DNA of 64,000 bases from Achromobacter pestifer (GCF_013267355.1 NZ_CP053985.1:3472001-3536000), one strand, 5' to 3'. Shown: positions 44,696 to 56,550, numbered from the stretch's first letter. Notes: generated from the letters alone by a model not told the origin. Numbers and translations: made by a program.

Positions 44696-46693
44696 TCAGG
44701 CAGTCTCGGCGCGGGTGGCGGCGCACGGCTCGGCCTCGCCCACGCTGGAGGCCGGGCGGTAGTGGTAGTCGCCCATGTCCGTCTTGCGCAGCATGTGCCA
44801 GTAGTCGTCGTTGCGGAACGGGGTGGGTGCCACCACTTTTCCATGCGCGTTGCGATACCAGTTGCTCATGCCCTTGTGGGTCCAGATCATGCGGTCGTGG
44901 GCCGCCTGGACGCGCGCGTTGTAGGCGTCGTGCCGGTCCCTGCGCACTTCGATCTCGAAGCGTTCGCCTGCCCGCTCCATGCCCTGCTGCAGCAAGCCCA
45001 AGACATAGCGCACCTGGGTCTCCAGCAGGGCGACGACGCTGCCGCCATGGCCCAGGGCGGTGTTGGGACCGGCCAGGATGAACAGATTGGGAAAGCCCGG
45101 CGCGGCGACCCCCATGAAGGCTTCGGCTCCTTTTTCGTCCCAGGCCTCGCGGATCGATCGTCCGCCGCGGCCGTAGAGCTTGAACGAGGACAGCAGATTG
45201 ATGGCGTCGAAGCCTGTCGCGACCACCAGCACGTCCAGTTCATGCGCATTGCCGTTGTCGCTTACCACGGCGTTTTCAGTGACCCGCTCGATACCGCCGG
45301 TGACCAGCTTCACATGGTCCCGCGCCATGGTGCGGAACCAGCCATTGTCCATCAGCATGCGCTTGCCGAAGGGCGGGTAGTCGGGCAGTACATCGGGCAG
45401 CAGATCCTGGCGTTCGCCGAGTTCCGTCTTGATGTAGCTGGTGAAGTGCTCGCGATGCTTGTCGTTGATCTGGTTGATCGCGCGCTCGGGGTGCGGCCAT
45501 TGCGGATCGATCTGCAGGGTCGCATGGACCCGGTCGTTGAAGATCCAGGCTAGGCGCTGGCGATACCACTCCTGGTAGTAAGGCACTTCGCGCAGCAGGA
45601 AGCGGACGTCCTGGGGCACGGGTTTCTGGAACTTCTCGAAAGGCGCGGCCCATTGCCTGGAACGCTGGAACACGGTCAGGGAGCGGACGTGGTCGGCGAT
45701 CGCGGGCACGACCTGCATGGAGCTGGCGCCGTTGCCGATGATGCCCACGTTCTTGCCGCGCAGGTCGATGCCCTCCGGCCAGTTGGCGGTATGGAAGCAG
45801 GGACCCTTGAAGCTGTCCAGGCCTGGTATGGGCGGCAGCTTGGGCACGTTGAGCAGGCCCACCGCGCTGATGACGATGTCGGCCACGTAGTCCTGGACCT
45901 GGCCGTCCTGCCCCGTTGTGCGCACGTTCCAGCGCAGCGTGGATTCGTCGTAGCGGGCGGACTCGACGCGGGTGTTGAAGCGGATGTTGGAGCGCACGCC
46001 GTATTTGTCGGCGACGCCTTCGAAATAGCCTTGGATTTCGCCTTGCAAGGCGAAGTAGCGCGACCAGTCGTGCTTGGCGAAGGAATACGAGTAGATATGG
46101 TTGGGTGTGTCCACGCCGGCGCCGGGATAGCGGTTCTCGTACCAGGTGCCGCCGACTTCGGCATTCTTCTCGATCACGACGTAGGGAATGCCCGCGCCTT
46201 GCAGGCGGATCGCCGCGCACAGGCCGGCCACGCCCGCGCCGATGACCAGGACACGATAGCCTGGCGGCACCTGGAACGTATCGCGTTGCTCTAGCGCGAA
46301 GTCCGGATCCAGCCCCAGCCATGCGGCGATCATGGGGCCGTACGAGTCAGGAACCTCTTCCCCGATGCTGGTGCGCAGCATGGCGACCAGCTGTTCATGC
46401 GCAGGCGCGGGCAGCCCGGGCGGTTGGCCGCGGCGGACCATCAGGATGGCCGAGTACGCGGCCTCGCGGACCTCTTCCTGCACGGTGTCCGGCAGGCCGC
46501 CGGGGTCGTTGTCTTCAAGGCCGCGGATGCGCGAGCACTGGTAGCGCTCGGACAGCCATTGCGTGTCGCCCGTCAGGTGCACCAGCACCATGAGCAGGGT
46601 GGGGATGTTGGCGCTGGCAAGCGCGCGCTTGAGCGTGGCCTCCCACACGTCGTTGCCGAGCGGTTTTGCCGGGGCCAGGGTATCGCGATGCAT
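44696..46693 (-). CDS. flavin-containing Baeyer-Villiger monooxygenase
   Basis: This 665-residue NADPH- and FAD-dependent oxygenase has the FAD motif GAGVAG at 152-157, the BVMO fingerprint FxGxxxHxxxWP at 295-306 (FKGPCFHTANWP) and the NADP motif GNGASS at 320-325. The first 145 residues form an N-terminal extension typical of the 4-hydroxyacetophenone monooxygenase-like group. It inserts oxygen next to a ketone to give an ester or lactone. It is cotranscribed with a patatin-like hydrolase and a Bug protein, suggesting catabolism of a ketone. Confidence 0.9.
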   Translation of the reverse strand: MHRDTLAPAKPLGNDVWEATLKRALASANIPTLLMVLVHLTGDTQWLSERYQCSRIRGLEDNDPGGLPDTVQEEVREAAYSAILMVRRGQPPGLPAPAHEQLVAMLRTSIGEEVPDSYGPMIAAWLGLDPDFALEQRDTFQVPPGYRVLVIGAGVAGLCAAIRLQGAGIPYVVIEKNAEVGGTWYENRYPGAGVDTPNHIYSYSFAKHDWSRYFALQGEIQGYFEGVADKYGVRSNIRFNTRVESARYDESTLRWNVRTTGQDGQVQDYVADIVISAVGLLNVPKLPPIPGLDSFKGPCFHTANWPEGIDLRGKNVGIIGNGASSMQVVPAIADHVRSLTVFQRSRQWAAPFEKFQKPVPQDVRFLLREVPYYQEWYRQRLAWIFNDRVHATLQIDPQWPHPERAINQINDKHREHFTSYIKTELGERQDLLPDVLPDYPPFGKRMLMDNGWFRTMARDHVKLVTGGIERVTENAVVSDNGNAHELDVLVVATGFDAINLLSSFKLYGRGGRSIREAWDEKGAEAFMGVAAPGFPNLFILAGPNTALGHGGSVVALLETQVRYVLGLLQQGMERAGERFEIEVRRDRHDAYNARVQAAHDRMIWTHKGMSNWYRNAHGKVVAPTPFRNDDYWHMLRKTDMGDYHYRPASSVGEAEPCAATRAETA

Positions 46694-46735
46694 GTAAGGG
46701 TCCTTCGAGGAATGGCGTGGGGTATGGGGTGCGGC

Positions 46736-47701
46736 CTACTCGGCGGTTGCGCCGGACTTCTTGATCAGCTCGGCCCATTTGGCGCTGTCGCTGACGATGA
46801 AGGCGCCGAAGTCGGCGGGCTTGGTGAACAGCGCGTCCAGGCCCATTTTCTTGAACTGCTCCTGCACGTCGGGCGCCGCCTTTATCTTCTGCAGGGACGC
46901 CTGCAACCGGTCGACCACCGCCGACGGCGTGCCGGCCGGCGCCACGATGCCCAGCCAGGGCATGGCGTCGTAGCCGGGCAGGCCGGATTCCTCCACGGTG
47001 GGCAGGTCGGGCAGCACCGAGGACCGCGTCTTGGTGGTCACGGCGATCGGACGCACCTTGCCGCTATCGAGGAAGGGCTGGGCGGCCGCGATATCCACGA
47101 ACAGCATGTCGACTTCGCCGCCCGCCAATGAGGTCAACGCCGGAACGCTGCCCTTGTAGGGAATGTGGGTCATCTTCAGGCCGGTCAGCGCGGCGAACAG
47201 CTCGCCCTCCAGATGGTTGGAAGTGCCGTTGCCGGAAGAAGCGAAGGTCGCCGACCTGCCGTCCTTCTTGAGCGCGGCGATCAATTCCTTGACGCTGGAG
47301 GCCTGCACCTGCTTGCCCGTCACCAGCACGTGCGGCACGCTGGCGATGAGCGAAACGGGCTGGAAGTCCTTGACCGGGTCGTAGTTCGCGGTGTTCTTGT
47401 ACAGGCTGGGAGCGATGCCCAGGGACGACGCCGCCATCAGCAGCGTGTAGCCGTCGGCCGGCGCCTTGGCCACATAGGCCGAGGCGATCATGGTGCCGGC
47501 GCCGGGCTTGTTGACGACCACCACCGGTTGGCCCAGATCGCCTTGCAGCTTGGCCGCGATCTGGCGGGTCATCACGTCGGTGACGCCGCCCGGCGTGAAG
47601 GGCACCACGATGTTGATGGGCTTGTTGGGATAGTCCTGGGCGTGGGCGGCAGCGCCCGTGCAGATCAGGGTTGCGGCCAGGCAGTGCGATAGCCATTTCA
47701 T
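46736..47701 (-). CDS. Bug-family tripartite tricarboxylate transporter binding protein
   Basis: This 321-residue exported protein has a signal peptide cleaved near residue 21 (AAAHA before QDYPN). Family marks are INIVVPFTPGGVTD, VVVVNKPGAGT and DGYTLLMAASS. It is less like the two other Bug proteins of the window than they are to each other. It sits between the ketopantoate-reductase-like gene and the oxygenase gene of one minus-strand operon, so it probably binds the operon's growth substrate. Confidence 0.92.
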   Translation of the reverse strand: MKWLSHCLAATLICTGAAAHAQDYPNKPINIVVPFTPGGVTDVMTRQIAAKLQGDLGQPVVVVNKPGAGTMIASAYVAKAPADGYTLLMAASSLGIAPSLYKNTANYDPVKDFQPVSLIASVPHVLVTGKQVQASSVKELIAALKKDGRSATFASSGNGTSNHLEGELFAALTGLKMTHIPYKGSVPALTSLAGGEVDMLFVDIAAAQPFLDSGKVRPIAVTTKTRSSVLPDLPTVEESGLPGYDAMPWLGIVAPAGTPSAVVDRLQASLQKIKAAPDVQEQFKKMGLDALFTKPADFGAFIVSDSAKWAELIKKSGATAE

Positions 47702-47734
47702 GGGTTGTCTCCTGTGGTTTTCTAGGTGTGGTGT

Positions 47735-48727
47735 TCAGGCGGAGCCTGCGCTGAGGTTCCGGTGCCGGATCAGTCCCCAGACCATGTTGGCGTAGGGCAT
47801 GTCCAGGTTCAGCTTTGCTGCGATCTCGATCATGGCGCCCATCAGGGCGTCGATTTCCAGCGGCTTGCCTTGTAGCGAGTCCTGCAGCATCGAAGTCTTG
47901 GCGGCGCCGGCGCTGGCGGCGGCCTGCATGCGTTGCTCCACCGTCACCGGCAGCGCAAGCCCGAGCGCCTGGCCCAGCGCCAGGTACTCGCCCAGCATGG
48001 CGCGCGCCAGTTTGCCGAGATGGGGATCCTGGACCATGGCTTGCATGGTGGCGTTGGCCAGCACGCTCAAGGGATTGAAGGTGGCATTGCCCATCGCCTT
48101 GGTCCATACCGCCTGGTGGATGCTGGGCGTGACTTCGCACTGCAGGCCCGACGCGTGCAACAGGCCCGCGAGCCGGACGGCCCGGGCGGAAATGCTGCCA
48201 TCCGGTTCGCCGAGGATGAGGTTGTTGCGGGCGTTCTGCGCCGCGATGCCAGGAGCGGCGGCGTTTGCCGCGATGTACACCACCGAACCCAGTACGCGCT
48301 CCAAGGGCAGTGCGCGGCTGAGGAGGCCGCGGCCATCGACCGATTGCAGCGGCGTGTCCTCCAGGGGGCTGTCCAGCGTGGGCAGATACCACCAGGGGAT
48401 GCCGTTCACGGCCGGGACTACGGCGCCTTGAGGCGCCAGCATCGGCGCCAGGTGCGCGGCGATATCGTCCAGCGCCTGTTGCTTGACCGCAAGAATCAGG
48501 TAGTCCGCGCCGCGAACCTGGCGCGGATCGTCGGTGGCGCGCACCGGGTAGTGGCGCGTGACGCCGTCAGCCGTCAAGCCGACGCCCTGCTGCCGCAGGG
48601 CGGCCAGCGTCTGTCCGCGGGCGACCATGGTCACGTCGCAACCCGCCTGGGCCAGGCGCGCGGCCAGCAGACAGCCGATCGCACCCGCACCATATACCGC
48701 GACGCGGCATTGATGAGCATCTTCCAT
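47735..48727 (-). CDS. ketopantoate reductase (PanE/ApbA)-family protein
   Basis: This 330-residue protein has the NADP Rossmann motif GAGAIG at 13-18, the 6PGDH-like C-terminal helical domain and the lysine/asparagine region WTKAMGNATFNPL. True PanE serves pantothenate synthesis, but a copy inside a catabolic operon more likely reduces or oxidises a 2-keto/2-hydroxy acid of the pathway. The frame is open upstream; the ATG at 48727 gives the family start. Confidence 0.85.
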   Translation of the reverse strand: MEDAHQCRVAVYGAGAIGCLLAARLAQAGCDVTMVARGQTLAALRQQGVGLTADGVTRHYPVRATDDPRQVRGADYLILAVKQQALDDIAAHLAPMLAPQGAVVPAVNGIPWWYLPTLDSPLEDTPLQSVDGRGLLSRALPLERVLGSVVYIAANAAAPGIAAQNARNNLILGEPDGSISARAVRLAGLLHASGLQCEVTPSIHQAVWTKAMGNATFNPLSVLANATMQAMVQDPHLGKLARAMLGEYLALGQALGLALPVTVEQRMQAAASAGAAKTSMLQDSLQGKPLEIDALMGAMIEIAAKLNLDMPYANMVWGLIRHRNLSAGSA

Positions 48728-48773
48728 TTCTACTCTGCGAAAAGTGGCCGCCAGGATGGCGGCGCGGTTGCCG

Positions 48774-49532
48774 CTATTCCTGGTATTCGGGCCGGATGCG
48801 TTGCAGCAGCCGGAGCAGGGGAGGCCAGTGCTTGTGGCGGGACGGGCGGTCGAGACGGTCGAACTGGCGGCCGACCTTCTCGGCGACGTCGGCCGAAGGC
48901 ACAACCAGCGGCAGGCTGCCTGCCAGGGCCGCGATCTGCGCTTGGCAGGCGCGCTCCAGGTAGAACATGGCGTCGAAGGCGTCAGGAACGCTGGCGCCGC
49001 AGACCAGCAGGCCGTGATTGCGCAGGATCATCGCGCTGTGCGGACCCAGATCTGCGATCAGGCGCTGCTGTTCGTCCATGTCCAAGGCGACGCCCTCGTA
49101 GTCGTGGTAGCCGATGCGGTCGTGAAAGCGCATGGCATGCTGCGAAATCATGAGCAGACCGGCCTCTTGCGCGGACACCGCGATGCCGGCGGCGGTATGC
49201 GTGTGCATGACGCAGGCCGCGTCGTGGCGGACCCGATGGATGGCGCTATGGATGACGAAGCCGGCAGGGTTGATGCCCAGGCCGGTCTGGTCGAGCAGGA
49301 TGTCGCCGTCTATGTTCACCTTGACCAGGTTGGACGCGGTGATCTCGTTGAACATCAGGCCGTAGGCATTGATCAGGAAATGCGGTTCGGCGCCGGGCAC
49401 GCGGGCCGAGATATGCGTGTAGATGTGGTCGGTCATGCGCATTTCGACCGCGAGGTTGTAGGCGGCGGCAAGGTCTACCCGCACTGCCCATTCCTCGGCC
49501 GAAACCTGGTCCTTGATCGATGCCTCTTGCAC
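48774..49532 (-). CDS. class II aldolase/adducin family protein
   Basis: This 252-residue protein has the zinc-binding MHTHT (His110, His112) and a later histidine in RNHGLL, as in fuculose- and ribulose-phosphate aldolases; several relatives are decarboxylases or hydroxyacid lyases. The frame runs to 49598, but the GTG at 49532 lies 7 bases after GGAGGAG and is the better start. It is the first gene of the five-gene minus-strand operon. Confidence 0.85.
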   Translation of the reverse strand: MQEASIKDQVSAEEWAVRVDLAAAYNLAVEMRMTDHIYTHISARVPGAEPHFLINAYGLMFNEITASNLVKVNIDGDILLDQTGLGINPAGFVIHSAIHRVRHDAACVMHTHTAAGIAVSAQEAGLLMISQHAMRFHDRIGYHDYEGVALDMDEQQRLIADLGPHSAMILRNHGLLVCGASVPDAFDAMFYLERACQAQIAALAGSLPLVVPSADVAEKVGRQFDRLDRPSRHKHWPPLLRLLQRIRPEYQE

Positions 49533-49634
49533 GGCAGCTCCTCCGGTTTTGCATTCTTTTTTATCTGGCCGACGCCTTTGCTGCGTGGCGTCTTTCAACC
49601 GGAGTATAGGTTTTCCCGCCGCGGCCGACTAAGC

Positions 49635-49725
49635 AAACGTTTTGATGGAAACGCATAAATTCCATCAATGATTCGGCCTGGCCGGCATGCATGAAAAACC
49701 TTGATGGATATGCATAAAAACGTTT
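49635..49725. promoter_or_regulatory. nested repeat control region between the aldolase and CoA-ligase genes
   Basis: TTGATGGAA (49642-49650) and TTCCATCAA (49660-49668) form a perfect inverted repeat with a 9-base spacer. An 18-base block starting at 49642 recurs at 49701-49718 with 16 of 18 matches (TTGATGGA..A.GCATAAA). The palindrome AAACGTTT occurs at both ends (49635-49642 and 49718-49725). TATACT at 49752-49757 may be the -10 box of the ligase gene. A regulator binding co-operatively and controlling both directions is likely. Confidence 0.7.
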
Positions 49726-49795
49726 AGCTAGTGCGGTCAAAAGCCGCTACCTATACTGCTTTTCCTACCCATGGGCGCGCCCGCAAGGAGCCGGC

Positions 49796-51367
49796 GTGCC
49801 ATTGAAAATCAGAAAAGCCGGAGGCTGGATGGACGCTGCAGGAAACCGCACGATCACGGATTTGCTCGATGAACAGGCGCTGTGCCATGGGCATAAGATC
49901 GCGATTGTGCATGAGTACCAGAATGGCGACATCAGCCAATTGAGTTTCATCCAATTGCGCGATGCGGCCCGCAGCTACGCAGCGGGCCTGCAGGCCCGTG
50001 GCGTGATGCCGGGCGACCGCGTATTCGTGTTCATGGGCAATACGGCGGAGTACGTGCCGCTGTGGATGGGCCTGATGCTGGCCGGGGCCGTCATCGTGGC
50101 GGGCAACATCCACCTGACCGCGTCCGAAGCGGCCTATCAGTTGGAGCACTGCCAGCCCGCGCTGGCGCTGGTCGAGCCGGCGCACGAGGCGCTGATCCGC
50201 GAAGTCTGCGCCGGGATGGAACAGGCGCCGGACATCGTGCCGGTGGCGCGCGGCAGCCTGGGGCCGGAAGGCCTGGGCGGCGCCTTGACGGGGTCGTCCG
50301 CGGACTACCATGCGCCGCCCCAGTGCGGCGACGATCTCGCGCAGATCCTGTACACCTCGGGCACCTCGGCGCGGCCCAAGGGCGTGATGCTGACCCAGGC
50401 CAACCTGCTGTGGTGCGGCCTGGCGGGCGCGGCCAACAGCGGCCTGAGCCGCGCGGATCGCGTGTTCAACAACAAGCCGCTGTTCCATGCGAACTGCCAG
50501 GAAACGGTGTTGTCCTGCCTGACGGCGGGCGCGACCGTGGTCATCGGCGAACGCTACAGCGCGACGCGCTACCTGCGCCAGCTCATCGAGCACCGCATCA
50601 CGATCTGCAGCCTGTCCGGCATGCTGTGCCGTACCTTGCTGAATCAGCCACCCACGCCTTTCGACACGGCGCACCAGGTGCGTTACGCGGGCTATGCCAT
50701 CAACATCTCGGAAGCCGAGATCGCCGCGTTCATCGAGCGCTTCCGCATCCCGCTGCGCAACGGCTACGGGCAGTCCGAGACCATGCTCTACATCACCTTG
50801 CAGCCGCATGCCTCGCCGTCCGCCTATCCGTCGATCGGGCGCGCCACTCCCGACCGCGAAGTGTTCGTGGTCGATGACGACAACCAGCCGCTAGCCGCGG
50901 GCGCCGTGGGCGAGATCGTGGTGCGCGGGCGCCCGGGGCGCACGTTGACCTTGGGTTACTACCGCGACCCGGCGGCGACGCAGGCCGTGTTCGAAGGCGG
51001 CTGGCTGCACACGGGGGATCTGGGCTACCAGGACGCCAAGGGGAATTTCTTTTTCTTCGGCCGCAAGAAGGAAGTGATCAAGCGGGCCGGCGAGAATATC
51101 TCGGCCGCCGAGGTGGAAGAGGCCTTGATGGGGCATCCCGCCGTGCGCGACGTGGCCGTGGTGGGCATACCCGATCCGGTGCGCGACCAGTCGGTCAAGG
51201 CCTTCATCGTGCTGCATGCGGGGCAACAGGCGGATACGGATGCCATCAAGGCTTATTGCGCCCAGCGGCTGGCGTACTTCAAGGTTCCCGAGCACGTGCA
51301 GTTCATGGCGGAGCTGCCGCGCAATGCCAGCGGCAAGGTCCAGAAACGCGCGTTGCTGGACGCCTGA
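49796..51367 (+). CDS. acyl-CoA synthetase (CaiC-like AMP-binding ligase)
   Basis: This 523-residue ANL ligase has the phosphate loop YTSGTSARPKG at 186-196, GYGQSE and the hinge region WLHTGDLGY, and the catalytic lysine in NASGKVQKRAL at the C terminus. It activates a carboxylic acid; the whole reads like the carnitine/crotonobetaine or short-acid ligase group. The GTG at 49796 lies 5 bases after AAGGAG. It is divergent from the aldolase-to-patatin operon and would activate an acid formed by that pathway. Confidence 0.88.
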   Translation: MPLKIRKAGGWMDAAGNRTITDLLDEQALCHGHKIAIVHEYQNGDISQLSFIQLRDAARSYAAGLQARGVMPGDRVFVFMGNTAEYVPLWMGLMLAGAVIVAGNIHLTASEAAYQLEHCQPALALVEPAHEALIREVCAGMEQAPDIVPVARGSLGPEGLGGALTGSSADYHAPPQCGDDLAQILYTSGTSARPKGVMLTQANLLWCGLAGAANSGLSRADRVFNNKPLFHANCQETVLSCLTAGATVVIGERYSATRYLRQLIEHRITICSLSGMLCRTLLNQPPTPFDTAHQVRYAGYAINISEAEIAAFIERFRIPLRNGYGQSETMLYITLQPHASPSAYPSIGRATPDREVFVVDDDNQPLAAGAVGEIVVRGRPGRTLTLGYYRDPAATQAVFEGGWLHTGDLGYQDAKGNFFFFGRKKEVIKRAGENISAAEVEEALMGHPAVRDVAVVGIPDPVRDQSVKAFIVLHAGQQADTDAIKAYCAQRLAYFKVPEHVQFMAELPRNASGKVQKRALLDA

Positions 51368-51388
51368 CGTTGCCGCGGACCGTCAGGC
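51362..51388. terminator. shared hairpin spanning both stop codons of a convergent pair
   Basis: GCCTGACG and CGTCAGGC form a perfect 8-base stem with an 11-base loop. The ligase stop (51365-51367) and the LysR stop (51383-51385) lie in opposite arms. It may end transcription from both sides. Confidence 0.5.
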
Positions 51389-52291
51389 CTTGCCGGTGGC
51401 GGCCTTGCCCAGCCGGGTCAGGGCCTGGGCGACCTGATGGACGATGGACTGACCTTGGTTGCGGTGGATGGCGATGGTGAACTCCAGCGCAAGCGGCGTC
51501 AGCGCTGGATCCACCCGAGCCAGGGCACCTGTCCGCACCTGTTCGGCCACCATCATTTCCGGCAGCTGCGCGATGCCGCCGCCGGCTTCGACGACTTCGA
51601 TCAGGCTGTTCAGGCGATTGCAGCTGCAGATATTGTCCAGGTTGGCGCCCATGTCGCGCAGCTCGTCCTGCGCCGGGCCGAAGAAGCCCGACGGGCGCGA
51701 CACGCACCACAGCGGCTCGGTCTGCAATAACGATTGCATGGTGCGCGGTTGGCCCTCCGTGTCGGTCAGCAGTCGGGACGAAACCATCCACGACATGCGG
51801 GTCGTGCCCAGCGATTCGCAGATGAACTGGTCGTCGCGCAGATGATTGGCCATGATCGCGATATCCAGCGCGCCCGAGGTCAGGTGCTCTTGCAGCTTGA
51901 CCGCAAGGTCCAGCTCGATCTCGTAGGAGACGCGCGGCAGGGCGCGGCGCAGCTCGGGCACCACGCGCGAAAACCAGGTCATGGAAATCTCGCCCATGCC
52001 GATGCGCACCGTGCCAGCCGCGTTGTTGACGGCCTCCGCGTCGGTGAAGGCGTCTTCCACCGCCAGCAGCAGCGGTTCCACGCGTTCGACGAAACGGCGC
52101 GCGGGTACCGTCAGCTCCAGGCGGCGGCCGCGCTTTTCGAACAGGGGGAAGCCCAGCGACTGCTCCAGTTCCTTCATGCGCGCCGACACGGCGGGTTGGG
52201 ACGTGTGGAGCCGCTCGGCCGCGGCGCGGAAGCTGCCCAGCTTGGCAATCTGGCACAGGGTTTCGGCGTTGGTCAGATTCGGACGGGGCAT
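51383..52291 (-). CDS. LysR-family transcriptional regulator
   Basis: This 302-residue LysR protein has the HTH at about 1-62 (LGSFRAAAERLHTSQPAVSARMKELE) and an effector domain. It is convergent with the CoA-ligase gene, with 15 bases between the stops. It is the only regulator next to the ligase/aldolase region and is a candidate for binding the repeats at 49635-49725. Confidence 0.9.
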   Translation of the reverse strand: MPRPNLTNAETLCQIAKLGSFRAAAERLHTSQPAVSARMKELEQSLGFPLFEKRGRRLELTVPARRFVERVEPLLLAVEDAFTDAEAVNNAAGTVRIGMGEISMTWFSRVVPELRRALPRVSYEIELDLAVKLQEHLTSGALDIAIMANHLRDDQFICESLGTTRMSWMVSSRLLTDTEGQPRTMQSLLQTEPLWCVSRPSGFFGPAQDELRDMGANLDNICSCNRLNSLIEVVEAGGGIAQLPEMMVAEQVRTGALARVDPALTPLALEFTIAIHRNQGQSIVHQVAQALTRLGKAATGKA

Positions 52292-52425
52292 GGGCGGATG
52301 TCGTGGTTTTGGGCCGTATGTTAAAGGAAACCGTCAGGAAATCCCGCGCGGCTCCGTGAAATCCGCCATTTCCCGCCACCCGGTCCGCCGATACACTGGC
52401 CGCTCGCCATCCCAACGAGACAGCC

Positions 52426-53952
52426 ATGAGACATCTACTTTCCGCCCTGGGCGCAGCGCTTGCCTTCGCGCTTGGCGCCCAGGCGTCGGCCCAGCAAGCC
52501 CAGCCTGCGGCCTCCGTGCCGCGCGATCCGTTCTTCTGGCTGGGCGAGATCAACAAGGCCACCGCCGTCATCAACACCGACGAGGGGCTGCTGGACAAGT
52601 CCATGGCGCCGCGCCTGGCCGCGGGCGTGGCCAAGGTGATCAGCGACGGCAACCAGCCCGGCGCCAAGCGCCCGGCCAGCGTCATCACCTTCGAGCCGCT
52701 GTTGATCAAGGCGGCGGGCGAGGACGTGACGCTGCTGCACGCCGGGCGCTCCAGTCAGGACATGCATGCCACCTACCGTAGCGCCATCCTGCGCGACAAG
52801 CTGCTGGACCTGGCCGACCAGCTGAACGCCACGTCCAGGACCTTGGTGGAGCTGGCGGGCAAGCATGCCGCGACCGTGGTGCCGAACTACACCAACGGCG
52901 TGGCGGCGCAGCCCAACAGTTACGGGCACTACCTGCTGGGGCAGGCCGCCGGCCTGGCGCGCGACGCGCAACGCATCCGCGAGGCCTATGTGCGCATCGA
53001 CCGTTCGCCGATGGGCACCACGGTGCTCAACGGCACCAGCTGGCCGCTGGACCGCAAGCGCATGGCGCAATACCTGGGCTTTGCCGCGCTGGTGGACAAC
53101 GCCTATGACGCCTCGCAGATCTCGTCCATGGACCAGCCTGTGGAAGTCGCGTCCATCGTCACCAGCATCGCGCTGCGCACCGGCAACTTCATCGAGGACG
53201 TCATGACCCAGTACGCCCAGCCGCGTCCCTGGATCCTGCTGGAAGAAGGCGGCGGCAATACCTACGTGTCCAGCGCCATGCCGCAAAAGCGCAATCCTGG
53301 CCTGCTCAACGACACCCGCAGCGATGCGTCCACCGCCGTGACGCTGGCCATGGGACCGGTGGTGCAGACGCACAACATCACGCCCGGCATGAGCGACCCC
53401 AAGGACGTGAAGCAGAACTCGGCCATGGTGGACGCCGGGATTTCGGCGCTCAAGCGCTGGGACCAGGTGCTGAAAGCCATGGTCGTCAGCCCCGACCGGG
53501 CGCTGGAAGAACTGAACAGCGACTGGACGGCTTCGCAGGAACTGGCCGACGTGCTGATGCGCAAGTACAAGCTGCCGTTCCGCGACGGCCACCACTTCGC
53601 GTCGGAGGTCGTGAGCTACGCCAAGACCAACAACATCAAACCGCTGGACTTTCCCTACGAGCAGGCGCGCCGCATCTATGCGGACGCCATGAAGGACTCG
53701 AAGTACGGCAACGAACTGCCGATGAGCGAGGCGGAGTTCCGCTCGACGCTGGACCCGGTGGCCATCGTCAAGAACCGCGCCACCTCGGGCGGCCCGCAAC
53801 CGGCGGAAATGGACCGCATGCTGAAGGAGGCGCGTACGCAGTTGTCTGAACAGGACACCTGGATCAAGGCGCGCCGCGCCCACATCAATGATGCGCTGGC
53901 GGAGCTGGACAAGAAATTCGGCGCGCTGGTGGCCAGCGCGCCGAAGGAGTAG
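52426..53952 (+). CDS. exported argininosuccinate lyase-like protein (fumarase/aspartase superfamily)
   Basis: This 508-residue protein begins with a clear signal peptide (MRHLLSALGAALAFALGAQA, cleavage near residue 22). The mature part carries superfamily regions in the order of argininosuccinate lyase: HAGRSSQDMHAT at 105-116, GTTVLNGTSWPLDR near 197-210, and the catalytic loop SSAMPQKRNP at 282-291. Such enzymes normally act in the cytoplasm on succinyl-type substrates. A periplasmic place implies elimination from an outside substrate, or a moonlighting role. No arg genes are near. The gene stands alone on the plus strand. Confidence 0.8.
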   Translation: MRHLLSALGAALAFALGAQASAQQAQPAASVPRDPFFWLGEINKATAVINTDEGLLDKSMAPRLAAGVAKVISDGNQPGAKRPASVITFEPLLIKAAGEDVTLLHAGRSSQDMHATYRSAILRDKLLDLADQLNATSRTLVELAGKHAATVVPNYTNGVAAQPNSYGHYLLGQAAGLARDAQRIREAYVRIDRSPMGTTVLNGTSWPLDRKRMAQYLGFAALVDNAYDASQISSMDQPVEVASIVTSIALRTGNFIEDVMTQYAQPRPWILLEEGGGNTYVSSAMPQKRNPGLLNDTRSDASTAVTLAMGPVVQTHNITPGMSDPKDVKQNSAMVDAGISALKRWDQVLKAMVVSPDRALEELNSDWTASQELADVLMRKYKLPFRDGHHFASEVVSYAKTNNIKPLDFPYEQARRIYADAMKDSKYGNELPMSEAEFRSTLDPVAIVKNRATSGGPQPAEMDRMLKEARTQLSEQDTWIKARRAHINDALAELDKKFGALVASAPKE

Positions 53953-53970
53953 AGCCAGTAGGGAGGGCGC

Positions 53971-53990
53971 TTCCCGGCCCTTGCCGGGAA
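53971..53990. terminator. hairpin between convergent lyase and copA genes
   Basis: TTCCCGGC-CCTT-GCCGGGAA is a perfect 8-base stem with a 4-base loop between the two gene ends. No long T run follows, but the position suits a two-way terminator. Confidence 0.6.
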
Positions 53991-53996
53991 GGCAGG

Positions 53997-54027
53997 GTCA
54001 GCCCCGGGCGGGTTAGCCCCGGGCGGG

Positions 54028-54041
<14 letters not shown>
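53997..54041. repeat. three tandem 15-base units covering the copA stop
   Basis: Units at 53997-54011, 54012-54026 and 54027-54041 differ by one or two bases (core AGCCCCGGGC). On the minus strand each unit repeats the end of the copA frame and brings its own in-frame stop: TGA, TAA, TGA. Confidence 0.85.
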
Positions 54042-56508
<2,467 letters not shown>

Positions 56509-56550
56509 ATCCGCTCCTTGAAAACTTGGAATGTCCTGCTGATGGGTGCC

